This document shows positions 35,728 through 45,400 of a stretch of 64,000 nucleotides of DNA, piece after piece. This DNA is from Pseudomonadota bacterium. GTDB taxonomy: Bacteria; Myxococcota_A; Polyangia; Haliangiales; Haliangiaceae. A program made the translations under genes and the position numbers. The notes under the pieces were generated by a model that searched no databases, had not been told where the DNA came from, and worked only from the letters and a program-made list of their open reading frames with translations. The stretch is from contig JAKSDA010000293.1 in assembly GCA_022360315.1 (NCBI GenBank), forward strand, positions 1-64,000, written 5' to 3'. The stretch's first letter is position 1, and each line of letters begins with the position of its first letter.

Positions 35728-37815
35728 ATGTCCCAAGTCGAGGATCGCGTGGCGTCCCATCTCTCGTCCTTGAATTCCGCACAGCGAGAAGCGGTTACAT
35801 TTGCCGACGAGGCGCCACTTTTGGTTATTGCCGGAGCCGGATCAGGCAAGACCAACACACTTGCCCATCGGGTGGCTCACTTGCTTCTCGGGCGGGCTGA
35901 CCCAGAACGGATTTTACTGCTGACATTTTCGCGACGAGCAGCCATCGAGATGACTAGGCGGGCCGAGCGCATCATTCGTATGGCCACACAGTCGAACGCT
36001 CGGCGGCTCGGTTCTACTCGCTCGGCGCCCGGGATCATCCGCTGGTCCGGCACGTTTCACGCTGTGGCCAACCGACTTTTACGCCTGCACGCGCACAGTA
36101 TCGGGCTCGATCCGTCGTTTACCGTACTTGATCGTTCAGATTCGGCGGACCTTCTCAATCTCGTGCGCAACGAACTCGGGCTGGCCAAGAAGGCCCGCCG
36201 GTTCCCCAAAAAAAGTACTTGTCTGGCCATCTATTCGCGCGCTGTCAACGAGCAAAAACCGCTCGAGCTCTGTCTGGAACAGGCCTTTCCGTGGTGCCGG
36301 GATTGGGCTGAGCAATTGCGCAATCTGTTTCGTGGATATGTGGAAGCCAAGCAGGCTCGCCGGGTGGTGGACTACGACGATCTACTGCTCTATTGGTATC
36401 ATCTGATGCAGGAGCCCGCTCTGGCCAGGCGGGTGGGCAAGCGCTTCGACCACGTTTTGGTCGACGAATATCAAGATACCAATGCACTGCAGGCCGCCAT
36501 CCTTCTCGCACTCAAGCCGGCCGGCGTCGGACTCACTGTCGTGGGCGACGACGCCCAGGCCATCTATGGATTTCGCGCTGCCACGGTGCGCAACATCCTC
36601 GACTTTCCCGACCAGTTTCCCGTCGCCGCCAAGATCGTCACGCTGGCTGAAAACTATCGTTCCACCCAGCCCATCCTCGACGCGGCCAATGCGGTCATCG
36701 AGCAGTGTCCGGAGCGCTACGTCAAAAAGCTTTTTTCGCGTCGGGCCGCCCGGTCCAAACCGATCTTGGCGACAGTCGAAGACGAGATCTGCCAGGTCGA
36801 TTATGTGATCGAGCACATTCTGGCCAATCGTGAGGAAGGTACAGACCTGCGCCACCAGGCGGTTCTGTTTCGCACTGCCCACCACAGCGATGCCCTCGAG
36901 GTCGAACTCGGCCGGCGAAATATTCCGTTCGTCAAGTACGGTGGACTCAAGTTTCTCGAAGCGGCCCATGTCAAAGATGTGCTGTGTGTTTTGCGCTGGG
37001 CCGAGAATCCCAGCGATGTGATCGCGGCCTTCCGGGTGCTGCAGCTCTTGCCCGGTATCGGCCCGGCCGCCGCCAAACGCATCATCGAGCATATCCACAG
37101 CCATGAGGGCAATCTGAAGGCGCTTAACACCGCCAGCCCGCCGGCAGCTGCGCGCCACCACTGGCCGCTGACATGCGAGTTATTTTCGCATCTGTGCAAC
37201 CCAGCTACCGAATGGCGCGGCCAGGTACATATGGTGAAGACGTGGTACGAGCCATTGCTCGAGCAAGCCCACGACAACGCTCAGGTACGGCTCGGTGACA
37301 TCGAGCAACTCGACCAGATCTCGGCCGAGTATCCCAGCCGAGAGCGCTTCTTGACCGAACTCACTCTCGATCCGCCCGAGAGCTCCGGCGACCTGGCCGG
37401 GCCTCCATTGCTCGACGAGGACTATCTCATTTTGTCCACCATACACTCGGCCAAAGGACAGGAATGGGATGCTGTATTCATTCTGAACTGTACCGATGGG
37501 TGCATCCCATCGGACATGGCCACCGGCGATCGCGAGCAGATCGAGGAAGAGCGGCGACTGCTCTATGTGGCCATGACTCGGGCCAAGAACCAGCTCCATT
37601 TGATGCATCCGTTGCGCATGTTTGTCCGAGAACAGCGGCGGCACGGCGACCGTCACGTATACACCCCGATATCGCGATTTTTGTCCGAGGGGACCCAAAA
37701 ACGCTTCCACCGGGTGAGTCGTGGCCGCAGCGTGGCCGCGCTCGAAGAACTGGCCGCCTCGGAGAGAATCGATGCGCGGGTCGATGTAGCTGCCAAACTG
37801 CGCGGCATGTGGTAA
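35728..37815 (+). CDS. UvrD/Rep-like ATP-dependent DNA helicase (SF1A)
   Basis: About 695-residue 3-to-5 DNA helicase. Q-motif-like LNSAQREAV is followed by Walker A GAGSGKT at 36-42, motif Ia TFSRRAAIEM, motif II DEYQDT at ~246, motif III VVGDDAQAIYGFRAA, motif IV ENYRST, motif V STIHSAKGQEWDAVFI and motif VI EEERRLLYVAMTRAK. All helicase motifs are intact. The FHAVANRLLRLHA stretch is usual. It lacks a C-terminal UvrB-interacting Tudor domain, so it is closer to short UvrD-like helicases. A likely role is repair or replication restart. The longer frame from 35686 adds 14 residues without homology, so the ATG at 35728 is preferred. Confidence 0.93.
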   Translation: MSQVEDRVASHLSSLNSAQREAVTFADEAPLLVIAGAGSGKTNTLAHRVAHLLLGRADPERILLLTFSRRAAIEMTRRAERIIRMATQSNARRLGSTRSAPGIIRWSGTFHAVANRLLRLHAHSIGLDPSFTVLDRSDSADLLNLVRNELGLAKKARRFPKKSTCLAIYSRAVNEQKPLELCLEQAFPWCRDWAEQLRNLFRGYVEAKQARRVVDYDDLLLYWYHLMQEPALARRVGKRFDHVLVDEYQDTNALQAAILLALKPAGVGLTVVGDDAQAIYGFRAATVRNILDFPDQFPVAAKIVTLAENYRSTQPILDAANAVIEQCPERYVKKLFSRRAARSKPILATVEDEICQVDYVIEHILANREEGTDLRHQAVLFRTAHHSDALEVELGRRNIPFVKYGGLKFLEAAHVKDVLCVLRWAENPSDVIAAFRVLQLLPGIGPAAAKRIIEHIHSHEGNLKALNTASPPAAARHHWPLTCELFSHLCNPATEWRGQVHMVKTWYEPLLEQAHDNAQVRLGDIEQLDQISAEYPSRERFLTELTLDPPESSGDLAGPPLLDEDYLILSTIHSAKGQEWDAVFILNCTDGCIPSDMATGDREQIEEERRLLYVAMTRAKNQLHLMHPLRMFVREQRRHGDRHVYTPISRFLSEGTQKRFHRVSRGRSVAALEELAASERIDARVDVAAKLRGMW

Positions 37816-37879
37816 ACGGCGGCGTATTCGCTGTAACTGCGCAGCGCTGACCACCGTACTATTACCATAAGAGCAATCC

Positions 37880-38290
37880 TGGCGTTGGGCCTATCGACTG
37901 CGCTCGGCTGATGAGCTCTTGCGCCAGCTGGGCCGGCCGAAGCACCAGGTGTGGCACACCCGGTGATCGCCCTGGCCTATCACGTCGATTACTGGAACTA
38001 CCTGGGATGGTCCGACCCGTTTTCGTCATCGCGATGAAGCGCGCGCCAACGTCGATATGCGCGCCAGAGCGCCGGTGGACAGCTGTATACGCCGCAGTTG
38101 GTCATACCCGGCCGGACCCACGAGGTCGGATCACGTTCCGGGCATGGACGGCTCGAGGTCGCCAGTGCCCTGTCCTGGCGCCGGGAGAACCTGGGAGTAG
38201 CCGTGTTCGTTCAAGATCCCGACAATCTATTTATCCACGGCGCACGCGCGTTAGTCCCCTCGGAACTGGCAACATCGCACACTCGCTGAT
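37880..38290 (+). pseudogene. decayed DUF1223 (thioredoxin-like secreted protein) gene
   Basis: Pieces of one protein appear in order but in different frames. They are ADELLRQLGRP (~37908), then PVIALAYHVDYWNYLGWSDP followed by FSS (~37955-38025), then GGQLYTPQLVIPGRTHEVGS (~38080-38130), then ENLGVAVFVQDPDNLFIHGA (~38185-38250). DUF1223 proteins have exactly this series. At least two frameshifts and in-frame stops separate the pieces, and the N-terminal CxxC region is lost. Downstream of the helicase on the same strand. Confidence 0.82.
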
Positions 38291-38365
38291 AGCTGACCGT
38301 AGATCTCGTGGCATGATGGGATACTCTCGACACTTCGATGTCACAAAATTCCGACGAGGGCGCCC

Positions 38366-38431
38366 AAACCCGGTCGTTTGCCAGAGCTTGCCCGCCAGCG
38401 CCGACCTCGCGACCGCGCCGTGATGAATGGT
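38366..38431 (-). repeat. R1 element, partial inverted copy
   Basis: Read on the minus strand it contains ATTCATCACGG, GGTCGCGAGGT and CTGGCAAACGACCGG in the order seen in full R1 copies. It ends about 40 bp before the kinase gene, so it may contribute to that promoter region. Confidence 0.6.
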
Positions 38432-38472
38432 TTCATCAATAATATCGTAGTGCTGCTCTATCTGCCACAGTA

Positions 38473-41400
38473 GTGCTACGGTGCGCTATCGTAGCGGCTG
38501 TGCTGGACATCTTTCGAGGCACTCAGCGATTCGAGATCATCAGAGAGTTGGGCGTCGGCGGCATGGGCACTGTCTACGAGGCGCGCGACCGCGAACAGAA
38601 TCAGCGGGTCGCGCTCAAATTCCTCCAGCAGATGGATGCAAAGGCGATCTTGCGCTTCAAGGGTGAATATCGCGTAGCGCGCGATATTCACCATCGCAAC
38701 CTGGTCCGCCTGGGCGACCTCTTCAAAGAAGAAGGACGCTGGTTTTTCACCATGGAGCTGATCTCGGGAGTGGACATCGTGAAGTACGTGCGCCCCGCGG
38801 TCGGTTCGTTTGACGAGGATAGATTGCGCTCGGCGCTCGGCCAGCTTGCGGCAGGTCTTTTGGCACTTCACCGCGCCGACCAGGTCCACCGCGATATCAA
38901 ACCATCCAACGTCCTGGTCACCGGCGAAGGACGGATTGTCCTGCTCGACTTTGGAATGACCACGGCTCTCGACGCTCCGGGCGAGCTGTCGTCCGGCTCG
39001 ATCATGGGCACCAGCCAGTATATGGCGCCCGAGCAGGCCATGGGAGAAACCGTCACAACGAGCGCAGATTGGTATAGCGTCGGCGTTCTTCTCTACCAGC
39101 TGCTCACCGGCGAGGTGCCGTTCAAAGGCGACCACGTCGAGATCTCTCTGAGCAAGTATCGCGGTGATCCGCCCCGGCCGCGCGACCGAATCGCCGGCAT
39201 ACCCGACGATCTCGACGAGCTGTGCACTGCGCTGCTCAGCCGCGATCCGGCCAGCAGGGCCAGCGGGGATGACGTCGCACGGGTCAGCGATGGCAAGGCC
39301 GGCAAGCCGGCAGCTCCGCTCTGTCGGAACTCCGCTGCGCATTCACTGCCGGGACGTCCAGCCGATCGAATAGCCGGTCGGGACGGGCGCGGCGGATCGG
39401 CAGCCGAGGCGTCGGATAGCGCCAACCCGGGCCGATCCGAAACGTCCCCAGCCGGGTTAGCAGCTCGTGGAGAGCGTTCCTCGCCCGAGCGTTCACCCGA
39501 CAACGCGATCGACCGAGCAGCCGGTCGGCCGGCCGTTTCACCCGCTTCGCATTGCTCGCCGGGACGTCTGCCCGACCACTCGGTACTCTTTGTCGATCGC
39601 AAGGCCGAGATGGACCTGCTCGAAGAGGCTTTTACCGCCAGCCGTGCCGAGCCAATGACGGTGTGCATACACGGACCATCGGGGATCGGCAAGACCACCC
39701 TCGTCGAACAGCTTCGCTTGCGCATTCGCGATCGGCACGACGAAGCCCTGTTTCTTCTCAGCCGCTGTTATCCGCGCGAATCTGTGCCCTACAAAGCGGT
39801 CGACGCTGCCATTGATACACTCACCCACTGGCTGGCCGACCGCTCTCAGGATGAGATCGCCGATCTTCTGCCCGACGATGTGAGCATTCTGTCCCGGATG
39901 TTTCCAGTGCTGCGCCGGGTCCACGCCATCGCGCGCGCGGCCCGGCCGATTGTCGACCAGACCAGTCCGCGCCAACTTCGGGCCCGGGCGCTTTCGGTCC
40001 TGGCCGAGCTCATCCGGCGCATTGCAGCCCGACGCCCGCTGGTCCTGGTCATCGACGATATCCAATGGGCTGACGGAGACAGTCGATCGCTGCTCGAAGC
40101 GCTGCTGGCACCGCTCGACCCGCCGTGTATCCTCATCGTCACCACAGAACGGCAGCCAGCCGGGGTCGAGCGACTGTCGCCCGGTCGGTTGAGCAGTGGA
40201 TCGCTTCCGGCCTCCTGGCTGCCCGGCCGGGTGCGCGAAGTCGAGCTCGGCCCACTGCCTGCCGATGCCGCGACCCAGCTGGCCCGGGCACTTCTGTCCC
40301 GCACCGGTATGAGCGCCGCCGCAAGAGCCGATGCGGTGGCCGACAGCGCTGGAGGCCACCCGGGTTTCATCGAAGAGCTGGTCGCGGTCGGCGCGGAACA
40401 AGGTGGCGACCCCGAAAAGGCCCTCTCTCTCTCCGCGCTTTTCGAGCGGCGCATCGCGGCGCTCGATGCGCGCGCGCGACGCATCCTCGACATTCTGTGC
40501 GCAGCCGGACCACCGCTCAACCAGGACGCCTGTGCCGCAGCGGCAAAGCTCGCGTTCAGCGACTTCGTCGACCTGGGCAGAGACCTGGTCGACACCCGCC
40601 TGGCTCGCATGAACGGCTCGCGCCGGGCCGACACGATCGAACTCTACCACGACGAAATTCGCGCGATTTTGGCCCGGGAATTCGACCGCGACGCCATGCG
40701 TGCCGCCAACGCCGACATCGCCCTGGCGCTCGAAATGACCGATTGCGACACCCCAGAGCGATTGGCCGATCACTGGATCGCGGCCGGCAACAGGCGAAAA
40801 GGCCGCGAATACTGCCTGGCCGCTGCCGAGCGCGCGAGCAACCAGGGGGCGATGCGCCGCGCTGTCGATCTCTACGAAAAAGCGCTGGAGTGCGGTCAGG
40901 GCCGGCACAGCGACGATGGCGATGATGGCGCCGAAAAGGACGGTTCGGCCGCTCTGCGACTCGCCGACAGCCTGATCGCCATCGGGCATTGTGCCCGCGC
41001 TGGCGAGGTCCTGGTCGATGCAGCCGCCGCCCGCCCGGTCGGTGAGGTGGCCACGGTCAAAGCGCGCGCAGCCGAGCAGTTTTTGCGCGGCGGCTACGTC
41101 GAACGGGGCCTCGAGCTGCTCAGCAGTGGCGCCGCCGCACTCGATCTGCCGTCATTTGGCCGCAACGCCTCGCCCCGGTTGACCTGGCAGCGCGCCCTGG
41201 CCCGGCTTTTCGGGCTCAGTTTTCGCGAGCGTCGGGCCGACGAAATTCGCCCACGAGATCTCGCTCGTATCGATTTTCTGGCCGGTGCAGCGCTCGGGCT
41301 CATGGGCATCGAGCACGGCCTGTGCGCGGCGGCGCAGACAGAGCACTTCCGGCACGCGATGCGGGTCGGCGAGCTGAGTCGGGTCCAGCGGGCTGTCGCC

Positions 41401-42414
41401 TTCGAGCTCATCGTCGAGGCCATGTCGGGATCAGCGCGGCGCCGGGGCCAGCTGAGCGATATGCTCGACGATCTCACCGAACGCTGCGACACCCCGACAG
41501 CCCGGTCCGTGGCGCTCTTGAGCAAGGGCTTGACCTCATTTCACTCCGGCCGGTTTAAAGCCAGCTGCGACGATCTGGCCAGATGCCGGCGCAACCTCGA
41601 CGAAATCGGCGCCGGGGCCAGCAAAGAGCGCTCTCTCGCCGCGGTATATCAGCTTCGCGCCCACGTCTATATGGGCGATTTCTCGGCTGCTCATGCTCTC
41701 TTCGGCCCCGCCCTGGCCAGTGCCAGAGAGCGCGGCGACCGCTACGGCACGCGTTCGCTGCCGCTGGGACAAACCGTGCTCTTGTGGCTGGCCCACAACG
41801 ACTCCGACCGTGCCGCCGAACAGGTCGACGGCCAAACTGCCGATGCAGACATCGACCGCCTGTCCATTCCGCGCTACGAAGCCGTTCTGGCCCGCTCTGC
41901 GATCGAGCTCTACCGCGGCCGATCCGACCTCGTGCTCGAGCTCTTGCGGATCAGCGAGGCCGATCTCCGCCGGTCCCGGGTGATAGAGCAACGATCTATG
42001 CGGATTCAAATTGTCGATATCACGGGGCGCGCCTACCTGGCCACTGCGGCTGCCACCCACAACCGCCGCGATCGGGCCGAGTATCTCAGCCAGGCCATGG
42101 AGCAATCCCGGCTGCTGGCGCGCGAACGGGTGCCGTGGGCCACCGCCATGGCGACTGCGATCCGGGTCAGTGCGGCGACCATCGCCGGCGGTGGAATGCC
42201 ATCGGATTGGCAAAGAGCAGCCCAGGAGTTCGAATCGGCCCACATGATGCAGCATCGGGACGTGTGTCGATGGCGCCAGGGACTTCTCACTGCTGGCGAT
42301 GATGGTGGCGAGCTAGCTTCGGCCGCACTGCGGGCCATGCAGAAACGGGGTGTGGTTGCTCCGGCTCGCTTTGCCAGCGTGCTGGTTCCCGGTCCCTCCC
42401 TGTCCGACGCGTGA
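38473..42414 (+). CDS. Ser/Thr kinase - AAA ATPase - helical repeat protein (PknK-like), first of pair
   Basis: 1313-residue cytosolic signalling protein. An N-terminal kinase (~20-275) has GVGGMG, VALKFL with the catalytic lysine, HRDIKPSN at 139-146, DFGMT and GTSQYMAPEQ. A ~110-residue Arg/Ser/Pro-rich linker follows. An AAA/STAND-type ATPase starts at ~375 with Walker A GPSGIGKTT at 401-409 and Walker B LVLVIDDIQWADGDS near 522. The C-terminal ~600 residues are alpha-helical repeats of TPR type. Such kinases act as ATP-gated regulators, known in PknK of Mycobacterium and in myxobacteria. A GTG start is used; GTG at 38500 gives the same domains. The stop overlaps the next start (GTGA). Confidence 0.92.
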   Translation: MLRCAIVAAVLDIFRGTQRFEIIRELGVGGMGTVYEARDREQNQRVALKFLQQMDAKAILRFKGEYRVARDIHHRNLVRLGDLFKEEGRWFFTMELISGVDIVKYVRPAVGSFDEDRLRSALGQLAAGLLALHRADQVHRDIKPSNVLVTGEGRIVLLDFGMTTALDAPGELSSGSIMGTSQYMAPEQAMGETVTTSADWYSVGVLLYQLLTGEVPFKGDHVEISLSKYRGDPPRPRDRIAGIPDDLDELCTALLSRDPASRASGDDVARVSDGKAGKPAAPLCRNSAAHSLPGRPADRIAGRDGRGGSAAEASDSANPGRSETSPAGLAARGERSSPERSPDNAIDRAAGRPAVSPASHCSPGRLPDHSVLFVDRKAEMDLLEEAFTASRAEPMTVCIHGPSGIGKTTLVEQLRLRIRDRHDEALFLLSRCYPRESVPYKAVDAAIDTLTHWLADRSQDEIADLLPDDVSILSRMFPVLRRVHAIARAARPIVDQTSPRQLRARALSVLAELIRRIAARRPLVLVIDDIQWADGDSRSLLEALLAPLDPPCILIVTTERQPAGVERLSPGRLSSGSLPASWLPGRVREVELGPLPADAATQLARALLSRTGMSAAARADAVADSAGGHPGFIEELVAVGAEQGGDPEKALSLSALFERRIAALDARARRILDILCAAGPPLNQDACAAAAKLAFSDFVDLGRDLVDTRLARMNGSRRADTIELYHDEIRAILAREFDRDAMRAANADIALALEMTDCDTPERLADHWIAAGNRRKGREYCLAAAERASNQGAMRRAVDLYEKALECGQGRHSDDGDDGAEKDGSAALRLADSLIAIGHCARAGEVLVDAAAARPVGEVATVKARAAEQFLRGGYVERGLELLSSGAAALDLPSFGRNASPRLTWQRALARLFGLSFRERRADEIRPRDLARIDFLAGAALGLMGIEHGLCAAAQTEHFRHAMRVGELSRVQRAVAFELIVEAMSGSARRRGQLSDMLDDLTERCDTPTARSVALLSKGLTSFHSGRFKASCDDLARCRRNLDEIGAGASKERSLAAVYQLRAHVYMGDFSAAHALFGPALASARERGDRYGTRSLPLGQTVLLWLAHNDSDRAAEQVDGQTADADIDRLSIPRYEAVLARSAIELYRGRSDLVLELLRISEADLRRSRVIEQRSMRIQIVDITGRAYLATAAATHNRRDRAEYLSQAMEQSRLLARERVPWATAMATAIRVSAATIAGGGMPSDWQRAAQEFESAHMMQHRDVCRWRQGLLTAGDDGGELASAALRAMQKRGVVAPARFASVLVPGPSLSDA

Positions 42415-45400
42415 GGACAATGGAACCACTGGGATTCGCCGGTACCGAACGCTTCCAGATCCTGGCTGAGATCGGCAGGGGTGGTATGGGTACTGTGTAC
42501 AAGGCCATCGACCGCGAGGCCGAGAGCACGGTTGCCCTCAAAGTGCTCAACTCCTACAGTCCCGAAGCGCTTTTGCGATTCAAGCGCGAGTTCCGTGCGC
42601 TCGCGGGCATCGAGCATCCCAATCTGGTCATGCTCGGCGAACTCGGCGAGGTCGACGGCTCCTGGTTCTTCACCATGGAGCTCATCGACGGGGTCGACTT
42701 CATCGAGTATCTGAGCATGACGGCCAGAAAAAATGCCGGCAGAAAATCGTCCATAGGGCCGAGCGGCACGCGCGGCGGCCGGCGGCGGGTGCGACAGGTG
42801 GGACGGGGGCTCGGCGATAGAGCGTCCGACCTGCTGTCTCGGCTGGACGAATCGGGCGCGCGTTTCGACGAGCAATTTCTGCGCTCGGTGTTGCTCCAGG
42901 TCGTGCGCGGTCTCGATGCGCTTCACCGCGTCCGCAAAATTCACCGCGACATCAAGCCGGCCAATGTGCTGGTGACCTTCGACGGCCGCGCAGTGATCCT
43001 CGATTTCGGCTTGGTTGCCGACCGGGACCGGCCCGATCCGCACAGCCGGCAGCACATCGTCGGCACCATCGCGTACATGGCTCCAGAACAGCTTCTTTCG
43101 GGTCGGGCGACACCGGCCACAGATTTTTACGCCATGGGCATCATGCTCTATCAGGCGCTCACCGGCCGCCTGCCCTTTTTGGGCACGCTGATCGAGCAAG
43201 TCACGGCCAAACAAGAAAACATTGTGCGCCCGCCGAGCGAGCTGGCCCGCGGCATCCCCGAAGACCTCGATGCGCTGTGCGTGGCTCTCCTGCACCGGGA
43301 TGCCGCCGAACGGCCTGGAGCCGAAGAGATCTTGCAGCGCCTCGGCGCCGGCCACAGCGAATCGGTCCTCGCGGCCAGCACAGAGCGCACCGCGAGCCCC
43401 GGCGATATGGAACTCTTCATCGGTCGTCGCGCCCAGCTCCAGGTACTGCTCTCGGCTATGCAACCCGACAATCTGCCGTTCACCTGCGTGATCCGCGCCG
43501 CGTCCGGGGTCGGCAAATCGGCCCTGGCCCGGCGCTTTATCGAACTCGCCGGGCCGGACATCCTGTTGCTCGACGGACGGTGCTACGAACGGGAAAACGT
43601 TCCATTCAAAGGGGTCGACGGCGTCATTGATGCACTGGCCCATCATCTGGTCGACTTGTCCGACGACGAAGTGACCGAGCTTCTGCCCGATTCAGCGCCT
43701 CTGCTCATCTTTCCCTTTCCGATCCTGCGCCGGATCGAGGCCCTGCGAGCGGCCGATGTCTGGCACAGCGCCCGTGTCCAGGACCGGCGCGAGCGCGTAT
43801 TTGTCGCTCTGCGCCAGCTCTTCGCCCGGCTGGCCGAACGGCACCGCCTGATCGTTCTCATCGACGACATGCAGTGGGCCGGAGCCGATACATGGATGCT
43901 GGTTCGCCAACTGGTGCAGCCCCCAGCTGCCCCCGGGCTGCTTCTGGTCTTGCTCACTCGTCCATTCGGCGCCCCGTCCGCCGAGCACCTCGGCAGAGCA
44001 ACCGAGCGGGAAAACGATCAATCGGATCAGAATGGTCAAAATGACCGCGATGATCAAACCGACCGCAAGAGTGATCGTGCAGCCGGGCCTTACGACCCAT
44101 TTGATGTGATCCCGGGCAGAAAAGAGCTCGTCGACCTCGACGTCTTGCCCGCCGACGAGGCGGTCGAGTTAACCCGCGCACTGCTCGAGCAGCACCGCGC
44201 CAGCCGTTGCCAGACCGAATCGACAGCAACCGAACCGACAGCGACACAAAGCGTTTCGGAGGGCGATGTTCTGGATGCTATTTCCCGCCAGCTGGCCCGT
44301 GAATCTGGCGGTCATCCTCTGTTCATTCGCGAGCTCGTCGATCACGTGACCGAGGTCGGCGTCGACGCGACCCGAGAGACCCGGCTGGAAGAGGCATTGA
44401 TCGCCCGCATACGTCGCCTGCCGCCGCCATCGCGCCAGCTGGTCCAGTTGATCGCAGTGGCCGGCATTCCGGTACAGCAATCCATCATGGCGCGGGCCGC
44501 TGATCTCGATTTCACCGCGTATACTCGGGTTGTCACCCCGTTGCGCCAGGCTCGCCTGGTGTACAGCCCCGGTGTTCATCCCAGCGACCCGATCGAGCAC
44601 TATCACGACCGGGTGCGCGAATCAGTACTGTCCTACATGCCGCCCGACCAGCGCAAAAAGCTGCACCGCCGACTGGTCGAAGTATTCGAAGAACGGGGTG
44701 TCTTCGAGCACAACCCCGAAGTGGCCGTGCACCATCTGTCGGCATCTGGCGACGATGCCCGCGCTGCCCACTATGCCGAGATAGCCGGAAAACGAGCCAT
44801 AAATGCGCTCGCCTTCGACCAGGCAGCCAGGCTGTATCAAACCGCCCTCGAACTCGGCGAGCACGATGCCGCTGCGGTGCTTCGCCTGACTCTGGCCCGC
44901 GCCGAGGCCCTGGTCGACGGCGGGCGAAACACCGAGGCGGCCGCGCTCTACAGCGGTGCAGCCGAGATGACCGCGGATGCCGACGTTCGCCACGACTGCC
45001 AGCGCCGCGCTGCCGAACAGTTGCTGTTTTCGGGCGACATAGACCAGGGCGTGCGCACCCTGGAGCAGGTCCTCGCCCCACTCGGCGTGCGCCTCGCCGC
45101 CACGCCGAAAAGGGCCCTCTTGTCGCTGCTCTGGCAGCGTGCCCGGCTGCGTCTGCGCGGCCTTGGTTTCACCGAACGCAGCGAGAGCGAGATTGCTCCC
45201 GACCAATGGGTTCGACTCGACGTATACAAAACAGTCACCATGGGTTTGGGCATGGTCGACAATATCCGGGCAGCGGATTTCCAATCGCGGCATCTCCGCC
45301 TCGCCCTCGAGCTCGGCGAGCCCACTCGCTTGCTCCACGCTCTTTCGTTCGAGACCTGGTTTTTGGCTTCACAGATGTCGGCGCGCAGCCGGCACCTGGC

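Noticed and set aside
39538..40989. 483-codon minus-strand frame
   Set aside because: Antisense shadow of the first kinase-AAA protein, which has complete kinase and ATPase motifs.
42033..43646. 537-codon minus-strand frame
   Set aside because: Antisense to both kinase-AAA genes; no recognisable domain.
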